Assembly (NCBI RefSeq): GCF_001462205.1
Contig: NZ_LKIR01000142.1
Span: forward strand, 69,966-115,592
DNA: 45,627 nucleotides
Direction: 5' to 3'
DNA from: Haloparvum sedimenti
GTDB taxonomy: Archaea; Halobacteriota; Halobacteria; Halobacteriales; Haloferacaceae
Shown one piece after another: positions 11,139 to 19,407 of this stretch; position 1 is the first letter of the stretch, and each line of letters starts with the position of its first letter. The notes under the pieces were generated by a model. The model was not told the DNA's origin. It saw only the letters and a program-made list of their open reading frames with translations, and did no database searches. The translations under genes were made by a program, and so were the position numbers.

Positions 11139-12146
11139 ATGACGGACAGAAAGGATCCGATAGAGACCGCCTCCGACGGCTCGCGGGACCTCTACGACGT
11201 GGCGACGTGGGAGCCGCGGACGGCGCTCGACCGCGTCGCCGTCTCGGGGTACTGGCTGCTGACGCGGGGCGCGAAGGTCGCGGTGGTGCTCCTCGCGTTC
11301 CTGATCTTGCTTTCGCTGGGGATCCTCGGGGCGCTCTCGGAACCGGAGATCGGCCTCCTGACCGCCTTCTCCGCGCTCCCGGCGCTCGGGCTGGCGGCGT
11401 ACGTCCGGTACTCGGACGTGACCGAGGCGGAACCGCTCTCGCTTTTGGTCGCGACGTTCCTGCTCGCGGTTCTGACCGCCACCTTCGCCGCGGTCGTCAA
11501 CAGCCTCGTACAGGGAGTGTTCGGCCCGTTCGAGGGGCTCAGCATGGTGGTCTTCTTCTTCCTCGTGGTGGGGCCGGGCGAGGAGGCGGTGAAGCTGCTC
11601 GCGGTCCGGCTGTACGCGTACACCGACGACCGCTTCGACGCGGTGATAGACGGCGCGGTGTACGGCGCCGTCGCGGGGCTCGGCTTCGCCACCATCGAGA
11701 ACGCGCTCTACATCGCGCGCAACGTCGATGCCGCGGAGCTCGGCGCCGGGGTCGGGCTGGCGATCCTCGGCGCCGGCGACGGCATCGCCGCGCTCCGGGC
11801 GCTCGCGGGGCCGGGCCACGTCATCTACTCCGCGTTCGCCGGGTACTACCTCGGGCTCGCGAAGTTCAACCCCGAACACCGCGGCCCCATCGTCGTGAAA
11901 GGCGTCGTGATCGCGGCGCTGATCCACGCCACCTACAACTCGACGGTCGGTCTCGGCTCCGGGATCATCGGCGCCGTCACGGGGCTGTCGTCTCTCCCGG
12001 CGTTCCTGATGTACGTCCTGCTCTTCGACGGGGTGTTCGGCTTCGTCCTGCTCCGGAAGATCTGGCGCTACCGCGAGACGCACCTCGAGGTCCACGACGA
12101 GATCGAGGAGGACGCGGCCCCGGAGATGACCGAGTTCGAGGAGTGA
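11139..12146 (+). CDS. PrsW-family intramembrane metalloprotease
   Basis: PrsW proteases cleave membrane proteins within the bilayer; in Bacillus the target is an anti-sigma factor. This 335-residue protein has about eight hydrophobic segments. The family motifs are present: EEAVK at 148-152, an ATIENALY motif with E187, and two membrane histidines (H227 in GPGHVIYS and H263 in LIHATYNS). Both ends are hydrophilic, the C-terminal tail being acidic. A TATA-like TTAATTT lies about 25 bp before the ATG. The archaeal substrate is unknown. The gene stands alone on the plus strand, divergent from the FAU-1 pair. Confidence 0.88.
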   Translation: MTDRKDPIETASDGSRDLYDVATWEPRTALDRVAVSGYWLLTRGAKVAVVLLAFLILLSLGILGALSEPEIGLLTAFSALPALGLAAYVRYSDVTEAEPLSLLVATFLLAVLTATFAAVVNSLVQGVFGPFEGLSMVVFFFLVVGPGEEAVKLLAVRLYAYTDDRFDAVIDGAVYGAVAGLGFATIENALYIARNVDAAELGAGVGLAILGAGDGIAALRALAGPGHVIYSAFAGYYLGLAKFNPEHRGPIVVKGVVIAALIHATYNSTVGLGSGIIGAVTGLSSLPAFLMYVLLFDGVFGFVLLRKIWRYRETHLEVHDEIEEDAAPEMTEFEE

Positions 12147-12251
12147 TCCCCGGAGCGGGAACGGCGGCGAGCCGACCCGCAGTCGGTCCGTAGCCGGTCC
12201 GTATCCGGGGTCCGTGCCGGCTAACAAACCCGCCCGCGACGGAGTGCGTCC

Positions 12252-12509
12252 ATGGTCAGACTTCCCCGTCGCGGCCGGACGGTCCGCTTCCTCGTGGTCG
12301 TCGGTCTCCTGCAGGCGGTCGCGCTCGCGGTCTTCCTCGCGTACCTGCTGGGACTGGCGTTCGCGGTCGGCGGCGAGCTCGTCGTCGACATGCGCCGGTT
12401 CGGGGAGGACCTCGCGGAGTTCTGGCTGATGGTGTTTCTGGTGCCCGTGCTGGCGGTGACGCTGTTCTACGCGCTGGAGGCGCTGCCGCCGGCCGACGAG
12501 TTCGAGTGA
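12252..12509 (+). CDS. small two-helix membrane protein
   Basis: An 85-residue protein with two predicted transmembrane helices (about residues 11-38 and 53-75) joined by a short acidic loop. It has a basic N-terminus (RLPRRGRTVR) and an acidic C-terminus. Its ATG follows an AT-rich stretch (CTAACAAAC) about 30 bp upstream. I do not recognise the family. Its third-position GC bias and typical spacing support it as a real gene. Confidence 0.65.
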   Translation: MVRLPRRGRTVRFLVVVGLLQAVALAVFLAYLLGLAFAVGGELVVDMRRFGEDLAEFWLMVFLVPVLAVTLFYALEALPPADEFE

Positions 12510-12620
12510 CGGTGCAGCCGCTCTCGGTTCGAGCGTCGAAAAAGCGTGAGGTCCTCGGTTCGCGGGCGATGCGACGGCGAAAGCGGTCGGCGGTGAGTGA
12601 GGTGTCCTATCGGGGGACGC

Positions 12621-14303
12621 TCACATTGCGCCGCCCATACCGCCCATGCCGCCCATACCGCCCATGCCGCCGGCGCCGCCGGGCGCGCCGCCCTCGTCGC
12701 CGCCGTCGTCGGAGCTGCCGCCCTTGAGGTCGCCGGCCGCGATGACGTCGTCGATGCGGAGGATCATCGTGGCCGCCTCGGTCGCGGACTCGATGGCCTG
12801 CGTCTTGACGCGGAGCGGCTCGACGACGCCCTCGGCCTCCATGTCGATCACGTCGCCCGTGTAGGCGTCGAGACCGGCGCCGAACTCGCCGCCGTCGTGG
12901 CGGGCGCGGAGGTCGACCAGCGAGTCGATGGGGTCGAGGCCCGCGTTCTCGGCGAGCGTGCGCGGGATGACTTCCAGCGCGTCGGCGAACGCCTCGACGG
13001 CGAGCTGCTCGCGGCCGCCGACGGAGTCGGCGAAGTCGCGGAGCTGCAGCGCGAGTTCCGTCTCGGGGGCGCCGCCGCCGGGCAGCACCTTCCCGTCGAG
13101 CAGCGTCGTGCGGACGACGCCGAGCGAGTCCTCGATGGCGCGCTCGATCTCGTCGACGACGTGCTCGGTGCCGCCGCGCAGGATGAGCGTGACGGACTTG
13201 GCCTCCTCGACGTCCTCGACGAAGATGCGCTCGTCGCCGCCGACGTCCTTCTGGGCGACGGAGCCGGCGAAGCCGAGGTCGTCGCTCTCGATGTCGTCGA
13301 GGTTGGAGACGACGCGGCCGCCCGTCGCGCGGGCGAGGCGCTTGAGGTCGCCGGACTTGGCGCGGCGCACCGCGAGGATGCCCTCGCTGGCGAGGTAGTG
13401 CTGTGCCATGTCGTCGATGCCGTCACCGACGAAGACCACGTCGGCGCCGACCGCTTTCAGGTGGTCGACCATCTCGCGGAGCTGCTCCTCCTCCTGGTCG
13501 AGGAACTGCTGGAGCTGGTCGGGGTCGGTGACGTTGACCTCGGCGTCGATCTCCGTCTCCTTCACCTCGAGGGCGCCGTCGAACAGCGCGACGTTCGCGT
13601 CCTCGACCGCGTAGGGCATGTTCTCGTCGACGCGCTCCTTGTCGACGATGACGCCCTCGACGAGCTCGGACTCGTCGACGGAGCCGCCGACGACCTTCTC
13701 GACGGAGACGTTGTCGGTGTCGATGCCGTCGTCGTCGGCGACCGCGGTGACCGCGTCGACGACGAGCTCGGAGAGCAGGTCCTTCGAGGACTCCGCGCCC
13801 TTGCCGGTCATCGCCGTCGCGGCGATCTGCGTGAGGGTCTCGCGGTCCTCCTCGGAGACGTCGATCGCCTCGTTCTCGAGGATCTCCTTGGCCTTCGCGG
13901 CGGCCTGGCGGTACCCCTGTGCGAGGGTGGTCGCGTGGATGTCCTGGTCGATGAGCTCCTCGGCCTGGTCGAGGAGCTCACCGGCCACGACGACCGCGGA
14001 GGTGGTGCCGTCGCCCACTTCCTCCTCCTGGGTCTCGGACACCTCCACGATCATGTTGGCCGCGGGATGGTCGATATCCATCTCCTTCAGGATGGTCACG
14101 CCGTCGTTCGTGACGACGACGCCACCCGTCGAGTCGACGAGCATCTTGTCCATCCCTTTCGGGCCGAGCGTGGTGCGGACGGACTCCGCGACCGCCTTGC
14201 CGGCCGTGATGTTCATCGTCTGCGCGTCCTTTCCGGAGGTGCGCTGCGACTCCTCGGAAAGTACGATCATGGGCTGATTGCCCATCCGCTGTCGCTGTGC
14301 CAT
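12621..14303 (-). CDS. ths: thermosome subunit (group II chaperonin)
   Basis: The thermosome is the archaeal ATP-driven protein-folding ring, the counterpart of eukaryotic CCT. The 560-residue product begins [19 protein letters not shown]. It contains [13 protein letters not shown], the ATPase motif EVGDGTTSA near residue 84, and a C-terminal Gly-Met tail with repeated GGM units that lies inside the ring. I chose the ATG at 14303 because homologues start there and a strong TATA box (GTTTTTTATA on the minus strand, 14331-14340) lies about 30 bp upstream; the open frame continues to 14375. From memory it resembles the Haloferax CCT2-type subunit more than CCT1, so I leave the alpha/beta label open. 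Confidence 0.96.
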   Translation of the reverse strand: MAQRQRMGNQPMIVLSEESQRTSGKDAQTMNITAGKAVAESVRTTLGPKGMDKMLVDSTGGVVVTNDGVTILKEMDIDHPAANMIVEVSETQEEEVGDGTTSAVVVAGELLDQAEELIDQDIHATTLAQGYRQAAAKAKEILENEAIDVSEEDRETLTQIAATAMTGKGAESSKDLLSELVVDAVTAVADDDGIDTDNVSVEKVVGGSVDESELVEGVIVDKERVDENMPYAVEDANVALFDGALEVKETEIDAEVNVTDPDQLQQFLDQEEEQLREMVDHLKAVGADVVFVGDGIDDMAQHYLASEGILAVRRAKSGDLKRLARATGGRVVSNLDDIESDDLGFAGSVAQKDVGGDERIFVEDVEEAKSVTLILRGGTEHVVDEIERAIEDSLGVVRTTLLDGKVLPGGGAPETELALQLRDFADSVGGREQLAVEAFADALEVIPRTLAENAGLDPIDSLVDLRARHDGGEFGAGLDAYTGDVIDMEAEGVVEPLRVKTQAIESATEAATMILRIDDVIAAGDLKGGSSDDGGDEGGAPGGAGGMGGMGGMGGMGGAM

Positions 14304-14330
14304 AGTACACCCACTGATTGTCTGTGGTTC

Positions 14331-14340
14331 TATAAAAAAC
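14331..14340 (-). promoter_or_regulatory. thermosome promoter TATA box
   Basis: Minus-strand GTTTTTTATA is centred about 32 bp before the thermosome ATG. It is one of the most AT-rich spots in this part of the window. Haloarchaeal chaperonin genes are known to be heat-induced; no separate heat-shock operator can be seen by eye. Confidence 0.7.
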
Positions 14341-14515
14341 CTTCGTCGGCATCGTGCGAAAACGGCACACGGCACGCCGTAGCAACAGCATGAGTGTCCT
14401 TCACAAGGTAGGTTTATACGTCAGTCGGCCGCGGTCGCCGACCGCGTACCGGCAGTTCGAAAAAGCGACGGCGTGGAACGCGGACCGAAGGCGGCTCGCG
14501 AACCGGTCGACCCTC

Positions 14516-15055
14516 TCAGGGGCTCGAAAAGGAGAGGTCGTCGCCGAGCTCGTTCGACTTCCGCTCGAGGAAGGAGTAGACCGCGCCGTGGGGTGCGCCG
14601 TCGACGAGCATCCCGACCGCGCGCCGCACGACCTCGACCTCCTCGGGGTCGCCGATGGCGCCGACCGTCGAGCCGTAGACGACCACGTTCGCGCCGGTCA
14701 GCTCCTCCAGCAGTTCGCGCGTTCGGCCGTTCTCCCCGATGACGCGGCCCTTCTTGCGCTGGAGGTCGTTGTCGTTGCGGGTGTGTTCGGACAGGTCGAT
14801 CAGCTCGAACGTCCGGAGGTCGTCGTCCAGGAGCGACAGGGCGGTCTCGGGGGTGAACCCGCGGCCGATGGCGCGGACGATGTCCGGCGCGACGAGCCCG
14901 GCGACCGGGTCGCCGACGCTCTCGATGGCGACCGAGCCGCTCTCGGAGTCCACGTCCAGTCGCACCTCAGCGCGGGACTCGACCTCCCGCATCGTCTCGC
15001 CGCCGGCGCCGATGAGGACGCCGATACGGTCCTGCGGAACCGTCACGTGATTCAT
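14516..15055 (-). CDS. KH-domain RNA-binding protein (archaeal Dim2/Krr1-like)
   Basis: A 179-residue protein with two KH domains. The first has the loop GAGG in IGVLIGAGGETMREVE near the N-terminus. The second has GENG in KGRVIGENGRTRELLEEL in the C-terminal half. Two-KH archaeal proteins of this length are related to eukaryotic Dim2 (Pno1), which acts in small-subunit rRNA processing; that role is inferred from family. The ATG at 15055 has a clear TATA box (TTTTAAAC, 15079-15086) about 28 bp upstream. The frame stays open far upstream, but that part lies under the oppositely oriented gene at 15299 and is not coding. The thermosome lies downstream on the same strand. Confidence 0.9.
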   Translation of the reverse strand: MNHVTVPQDRIGVLIGAGGETMREVESRAEVRLDVDSESGSVAIESVGDPVAGLVAPDIVRAIGRGFTPETALSLLDDDLRTFELIDLSEHTRNDNDLQRKKGRVIGENGRTRELLEELTGANVVVYGSTVGAIGDPEEVEVVRRAVGMLVDGAPHGAVYSFLERKSNELGDDLSFSSP

Positions 15056-15298
15056 ACGCTCCGGTAGCCGACGGACGGTTTTAAACGTGTTCCAGCGTCG
15101 TTCCGCCGGGAACCGGAGATTCCGGGGCGACTCCCCCGAGCGTCCCCGCGGCCCGGACTCGTCCGAGAAACCCGCCGACGGACGAGGATTATCGTTTTCG
15201 AGAACGAGAGTCGACCGAATCGTTCGCGCCGTTTTCGGCCGTGAACGGTTCGGACGGTCGACCCGGTTTATACCGGATCCGCGCGTCGAGCGCCGTGT

Positions 15299-16327
15299 AT
15301 GCAACGCAAAACTGTACTCGTGGCGCTCGTCGCGCTGCTCGTCGGCGCGACGGCCGCGGTCGGCGCGGCGTCGCTCGCGGTCGAGGTGAGCCAGTCGCCC
15401 GGCGAGGCGGCGACGGTCACGGTCACCGACAACGGCACCGCCGTCGAGAACGCGACCGTCACGGTCGCGACGACCGACGAGAACGCGAGCTACGCGGGTA
15501 ACGGTACGTACACGACCGACGCGAACGGGACGGTCGATCTGCCCGCACCCGACGAGGACGTCGAGGTCTCGGTGACGGCGGAGTACAACGGCACCACCGC
15601 CACACAGACCACGGTCCTCGAGGCCGCCGACGAGTCGTCCCTCTCCGTGGGCGTGAGCCAGACCGCCGGCGAGTTGGCGACCGTGAGCGTGACCGAGAAC
15701 GACACCGGCGTCGCGAACGCCTCGGTCGACGTGGCGCTCGCCGACTCCGAGAACGAGACGAACGTCTCGTACGCGGGCGTTGGGTCGTACACGACCGACG
15801 TCAACGGGACGGCCGAGCTCCCCGCGCCCGAGGAGAACGTCACCGTCGACGTGACGGCGACGGCGGGCAACGAGAGCGCGTCCACGACCGCGACGCTGCT
15901 GGCCGCGGCCGGCAACGAGACCGAGGAGGCGACCAGCTTCGGTCAGCGACTCCAGGAGTTCAAGCTTGAGCTCGGCGCGAACGCCACCGGGCAGGACATC
16001 GCCTCGTGGGTCGTCGCGAACAACCCCGGCAACGCGCCGGACCACGCCGGCCCCGGCGCCGCGGACGACAACCCGTCCGCGAACGCCTCCGCGAACGGCA
16101 ACGGTAACGGAGACGGCGGCCCGCCGGACCACGCGGGCGCCAACGACGAGGACGACGAGAACGGCGACGGCGGCCCGCCGGACCACGCCGGCGGGAGCGG
16201 CGACAGCGACGGCGGGAACGGCAACAGCGGGAACGGCAACGGCGGCGGCCCGCCTGACCACGCCGGCGGAAGCGATGACGGTGGCGACGAGGAGACCGAC
16301 GAAGACGACGGTGAAGGCGACGAGTAG
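15299..16327 (+). CDS. secreted Asn/Asp-rich protein with two beta-domain repeats and a PDHAG tail
   Basis: The 342-residue protein starts with a Sec-type signal (MQRKTVLVALVALLVGATAA). Two related segments of about 85 residues follow (27-109 and 117-203). Both carry ASLAVEVSQ/SLSVGVSQ, SYAGNGTYTTD/SYAGVGSYTTD and DLPAPDEDV/ELPAPEENV, so they are tandem Ig-like or carboxypeptidase-regulatory-like beta domains. About fifteen N-X-S/T sequons suggest heavy N-glycosylation. After residue 240 the chain turns into a Gly/Asn/Asp-rich tail with PDHAG motifs at 247, 276, 294 and 319. No transmembrane or PGF-CTERM anchor is visible. A TATA-like GTTTATACC lies about 30 bp upstream. The function is unknown; a surface or matrix role is inferred. 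Confidence 0.72.
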   Translation: MQRKTVLVALVALLVGATAAVGAASLAVEVSQSPGEAATVTVTDNGTAVENATVTVATTDENASYAGNGTYTTDANGTVDLPAPDEDVEVSVTAEYNGTTATQTTVLEAADESSLSVGVSQTAGELATVSVTENDTGVANASVDVALADSENETNVSYAGVGSYTTDVNGTAELPAPEENVTVDVTATAGNESASTTATLLAAAGNETEEATSFGQRLQEFKLELGANATGQDIASWVVANNPGNAPDHAGPGAADDNPSANASANGNGNGDGGPPDHAGANDEDDENGDGGPPDHAGGSGDSDGGNGNSGNGNGGGPPDHAGGSDDGGDEETDEDDGEGDE

Positions 16328-16382
16328 GACGGACCGGATCGAACCTCGTTCGCCTCACACTCCCGAAATTCGGCACGATAAA

Positions 16383-16437
16383 CGGTCTAAACGGTTCCAG
16401 TCGGTCAAAACGGCAAGGGGTCTTTATGTTTAGACCC
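16383..16437 (+). promoter_or_regulatory. AT-rich promoter with direct repeats and a palindrome over the TATA box
   Basis: The 11/12-identical sites CGGTCTAAACGG (16383-16394) and CGGTCAAAACGG (16402-16413) are spaced 19 bp apart. They precede a TATA-like TCTTTATGTT that sits inside the palindrome GGGTCT-N8-AGACCC (16418-16437). A leaderless start would fall near 16450, where an ATG opens a four-codon frame (M-R-A-T-stop). The arrangement looks like a regulated promoter whose transcript leads into the candidate RNA upstream of ahcY. Confidence 0.5.
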
Positions 16438-16462
16438 GCCTAAAGGCCGATGCGGGCAACGT

Positions 16463-16579
16463 GAGATCGGAGGCACACGACGAACCGCGCAGCGTGGGAC
16501 CGCCTCACTCTCCACCACCCACACCACCCACGCGGTTTCCACGGGCGGGGTTCGTGCGGGGCCGAAGCGGTCCGATCTC
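16463..16579 (+). ncRNA. candidate structured RNA or leader upstream of ahcY
   Basis: Three perfectly nested helices can be drawn: GAGATCGGA (16463-16471) with TCCGATCTC (16571-16579), ACGAACC (16480-16486) with GGTTCGT (16549-16555), and GCGTGGG (16492-16498) with CCCACGC (16527-16533). The region follows a TATA-like promoter at 16421, carries no convincing open frame and ends about 130 bp before the ahcY start. It could be a leader or a separate small RNA. No known family is recognised, and the call rests on pairing by eye in GC-rich DNA. Confidence 0.35.
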
Positions 16580-16709
16580 GGCCCGACACTTCTGACCGGT
16601 CACGAGACGGCCAGCGGCGGCACCGTCGGGTATTCTCTCGTCGCCTTCGAGCGAGTTCGTCCCGACCGGTGTCGGTAGCGTTTTGGGTGCGGTCGGCCAA
16701 GCCAGATCC

Positions 16710-17996
16710 ATGAGCGAACACTACGCGCCGGTGTCCGAGCACCTCTCGGACCCGGCGACGGCCCGCCGCGAGGGGCGACGGAAGATGGACTGGGCGCTGC
16801 AGCACATGCCCATCCTGCAGGAGCTTCGGGAGTCATTCACGGCCGAGCAGCCGTTCGAGGGCGAGGTCATCGCGATGGCGATGCACGTCGAGGCGAAGAC
16901 CGCGAACCTCGTGGAGCTGCTCGCGGACGGCGGCGCCGAGGTGGCGATCACCGGCTGTAACCCCCTCTCCACGCACGACGACGTGTCCGCGGCGCTCGAC
17001 GGCCACGACCGGATCACCTCCTACGCGGTCCGCGGCGTCGACGACGAGGGCTACTACGAGGCCCTGCGCTCGGTCGTCTCCCACGACCCGACCATCACCG
17101 TCGACGACGGGATGGACATGGTGAAGATCGTCCACGAGGAGTACCCGGAGCTGATCGACACCATCGTCGGCGGCGCGGAGGAGACGACCACGGGCGTCCA
17201 CCGCCTGCGCGCGATGGACGAGGAGGGGGCGCTGGAGTACCCCGTCTTCGCGGTGAACGACACGCCGATGAAGCGGCTGTTCGACAACGTCCACGGCACC
17301 GGCGAGTCCTCGCTGGCCACCATCGCGATGACGACGAACCTCTCCTTTGCCGGCAAGAACGTCGTCGTCGGCGGCTACGGCTACTGCGGGAAGGGCGTCG
17401 CCAAGAAGGCGGCGGGCCAGAACGCGAACGTCATCGTCACCGAGGTCGAGCCCCGGCGCGCGCTGGAGGCGCACATGGAGGGCTACGACGTACTGCCGAT
17501 GCAGGAGGCCGCCGAGAAAGGCGACGTGTTCGTCACGACGACGGGCAACCGCGACGTGATCACCGAGGAGCACTTCGAGGTCATGAACGACGGCGTCCTG
17601 CTCGCGAACGCCGGTCACTTCGACGTGGAGATCAACCTCGACCAGCTCGCGGACATGGCCGTGGACACCTACGAGGCCCGCGACGGCGTCGAGGCGTACG
17701 AGCTGCCCGACGGCCGCCGGCTCAACGTGCTCGCGGAGGGACGGCTCGTCAACCTCGCGGCGCCCATCGCGCTCGGCCACCCCGTCGAGGTCATGGACCA
17801 GAGCTTCGGCATTCAGGCCGTCTGCGTTCGCGAACTCGTCGAGAACGGGGACGCGTACGAGCCGGGCGTCCACGACGTCCCCGACGAGCTCGACCGCGAG
17901 GTCGCCGAGATCAAACTCTCCGCCGAGGGCGTCGACTACGACGAGCTCTCGGCCGAACAGCGCGAGTACATGGGCAGCTGGGAACACGGGACGTAA
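16710..17996 (+). CDS. ahcY: adenosylhomocysteinase (S-adenosylhomocysteine hydrolase)
   Basis: AhcY splits S-adenosylhomocysteine, the inhibitory by-product of methyltransferases, into adenosine and homocysteine, using bound NAD. The 428-residue protein has the substrate-side motif AITGCNPLSTHDD. Its Rossmann NAD-binding loop is VVGGYGYCGKGVA, preceded by the conserved GTGES segment. The C-terminal part contains LLANAGHFDVEI and LAAPIALGHPVEVMD. The ATG at 16710 is chosen because homologues begin near MSEHYAPVSEHL; a weak TATA-like CGTTTTGG lies about 25 bp before it. A second, stronger promoter and a candidate structured RNA lie further upstream. The TAA stop is only a few bases from the right-end hairpin of the TnpB element. 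Confidence 0.95.
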   Translation: MSEHYAPVSEHLSDPATARREGRRKMDWALQHMPILQELRESFTAEQPFEGEVIAMAMHVEAKTANLVELLADGGAEVAITGCNPLSTHDDVSAALDGHDRITSYAVRGVDDEGYYEALRSVVSHDPTITVDDGMDMVKIVHEEYPELIDTIVGGAEETTTGVHRLRAMDEEGALEYPVFAVNDTPMKRLFDNVHGTGESSLATIAMTTNLSFAGKNVVVGGYGYCGKGVAKKAAGQNANVIVTEVEPRRALEAHMEGYDVLPMQEAAEKGDVFVTTTGNRDVITEEHFEVMNDGVLLANAGHFDVEINLDQLADMAVDTYEARDGVEAYELPDGRRLNVLAEGRLVNLAAPIALGHPVEVMDQSFGIQAVCVRELVENGDAYEPGVHDVPDELDREVAEIKLSAEGVDYDELSAEQREYMGSWEHGT

Positions 17997-18000
17997 ACTA

Positions 18001-18050
18001 CCCCTCCCTACTCCCTCGGCGCATACGCGCCTCGGTCCTTGAGGGTGGGG
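18001..18050 (-). ncRNA. right-end hairpin of the TnpB element, probable omega-RNA 3' scaffold
   Basis: Outer arms CCCCTCCCT (18001-18009) and AGGGTGGGG (18042-18050) pair with one mismatch. An inner GGCGC-ATAC-GCGCC hairpin lies at 18018-18031. In known TnpB systems the right end of the element forms the omega-RNA scaffold, and the guide is the flanking host DNA just beyond it. Here that flank would be antisense to the last codons of ahcY. The hairpin follows the tnpB stop by about 20 bp. Confidence 0.6.
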
Positions 18051-18072
18051 CTTTGATGTGGACTCGCGGCAA

Positions 18073-19320
18073 TCAATCACCAGCAATAGGCCGGTGACTC
18101 TCGCCGTTCAACGTCCCACCATTCACACGCAGGTCTACTTCTGCGTCTCCGCTCCCCGACTTGGGCGAGGAACGGAGTCTGTGTGTCCGTTTTCGGGCGT
18201 ACCGTAACCCGATATTTTTCGCACCGTTGTAGTCCGCGTTGACCTCGTACCCGCACTTCTGGCACTCAAAGTGTTCTCCGTGGCGGTTGTCCTCGTGCGT
18301 GAATCCACAATCCATCCGAGAACAGCGGTGGGACGTGTGGTTCGGTTCGACTTGTTCCACGGAGATGCCCTGTTCAGAGGCCTTGTAGGAGACGTACTCA
18401 TAGAGGCGTCGGAACGCCCATACATGATGCCACTCCGCCTGCAATAGTCGATCTCGGATGTCGGTCAAGTCCTCGAACACAATAACGTCGCAGTCGTGTT
18501 CGACGGCTTCCGAGACGAGTTCGTTGGCGATCGTATGGATGTACTGTTTGCGCCAGGCCTCTTCACGCTTCCCGAGGCGAAGCAGGGCCTTGTGTGCGGC
18601 CTGCGTGCCGCGCCGTTGCATCTCTCCACGTCGCTTCTCGAACTCACGACACCAGTGGTCGTAGTCGTCCCCCTGCCAAAACGTGCCGGTTGAGGACACA
18701 GCGAGGCTGTTGACGCCGAGGTCGATGCCGAGGACCGTTTGGTCGGAGTGCCCGGTATCTGCCGAAACCTCTGCGTCACCGTCTACCCGCTGCGTTGAGA
18801 TGTTGAGGTAGAACTCGTCGGTTGCCGCGTCGTACCGAAGCGTACTCTCGCGGAACTCGTAGTCCTCGGAGAGTACGTACCGCTCGTAGGGCGTCGGGCT
18901 GTCCGCCGGGAGAACGAACGATGGTTCGATCCGCCCCTCGACAGTTGCCAGAGACACCTTGTTGCGATAGAAGGTGGCGCTCCGCGTGTCGTAGTCCATC
19001 GTTTCGGCGGTGAACGTCGGACAAGAGACACGCTGTCCTTTCTTCCACCGTTCGACACACGCTTTGACAGCTTCGACGGCGCGTTTGATGGCGGCTTGGA
19101 CGAGTTGTGCCTGTAGGTCCGTCTCCTCTCGAAGTTCGGAGTAGAGCGCGTCACGAACCTCTCGCTTGTTGGTGTTGCACTCGGTGTAGGAGGTGTCGGA
19201 CCAACAGTAGTCGGCGGTTCGGTTCGCGCAGTACAGGTATTGCTCGGCGGTTCGGTGGAGTGCGTCGCGTTGCTCGTCGGAAACGGCGAGTTTCACGACG
19301 GCGGTTCGACGCACCACCAT
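18073..19320 (-). CDS. tnpB: TnpB, RNA-guided transposon-associated nuclease
   Basis: TnpB is the RNA-guided DNA nuclease of IS200/IS605 elements and the ancestor of Cas12. The 415-residue protein keeps the full RuvC site: D200 in GIDLGVNSLAV, E283 in VIVFEDL and D363 in NADYNGAKNI. The zinc finger cysteines C333, C338, C353 and C356 lie between the last two. The N-terminal part (MVVRRTAVVKLAVSDEQ) is the usual wedge-type domain. The ATG at 19320 is chosen because a TATA box (CTTATATG, 19345-19352, read on the minus strand) lies about 28 bp upstream; the open frame runs on to 19467 without homologous sequence. All catalytic residues are present, so it is probably active. Confidence 0.93.
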   Translation of the reverse strand: MVVRRTAVVKLAVSDEQRDALHRTAEQYLYCANRTADYCWSDTSYTECNTNKREVRDALYSELREETDLQAQLVQAAIKRAVEAVKACVERWKKGQRVSCPTFTAETMDYDTRSATFYRNKVSLATVEGRIEPSFVLPADSPTPYERYVLSEDYEFRESTLRYDAATDEFYLNISTQRVDGDAEVSADTGHSDQTVLGIDLGVNSLAVSSTGTFWQGDDYDHWCREFEKRRGEMQRRGTQAAHKALLRLGKREEAWRKQYIHTIANELVSEAVEHDCDVIVFEDLTDIRDRLLQAEWHHVWAFRRLYEYVSYKASEQGISVEQVEPNHTSHRCSRMDCGFTHEDNRHGEHFECQKCGYEVNADYNGAKNIGLRYARKRTHRLRSSPKSGSGDAEVDLRVNGGTLNGESHRPIAGD

Positions 19321-19330
19321 GACTTCAGAG

Positions 19331-19352
19331 AGTACCCGATGGTACTTATATG
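19331..19352 (-). promoter_or_regulatory. tnpB promoter with a palindrome between TATA and start
   Basis: The TATA-like box at 19345-19352 abuts a perfect inverted repeat AGTACC-CGAT-GGTACT (19331-19346). The palindrome lies between the TATA box and the expected transcription start near 19322, a position where a bound repressor would block initiation. Confidence 0.45.
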
Positions 19353-19407
19353 TCTGGGGGTCGGCCGGTCGCAGTATGCTGGTTATGTCGTCCCATGTCG
19401 GGTTACT

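Larger units (their letters stand above)
17997..19400 (-). mobile_element. IS200/IS605-type element with tnpB only
   Basis: The element is read on the minus strand. Its right end is the hairpin at 18001-18050, a few bases from the ahcY stop codon. Its body is tnpB. Its left end is not defined: it lies upstream of the tnpB promoter, somewhere between about 19353 and 19400. No TnpA (Y1 transposase) is present, so it would need a TnpA in trans to move. Codon third positions within it are less GC-rich than in neighbouring genes, which fits recent transfer. Confidence 0.75.

Noticed and set aside
12630-12670. Short tandem repeat of GCCGCCCATACC type
   Set aside because: It is the coding sequence of the thermosome Gly-Gly-Met tail, not an independent repeat.
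14410-14419. Extra TATA-like GGTTTATACG as the promoter of another gene
   Set aside because: Neither direction leads to a convincing start codon or coding frame. It may be an upstream thermosome promoter, but nothing supports that further.
14516-16261. The KH-domain frame extended upstream to 581 codons
   Set aside because: The extra part lies under the secreted-protein gene and is Val/Arg-rich shadow sequence. The TATA box at 15079-15086 fixes the start at 15055.
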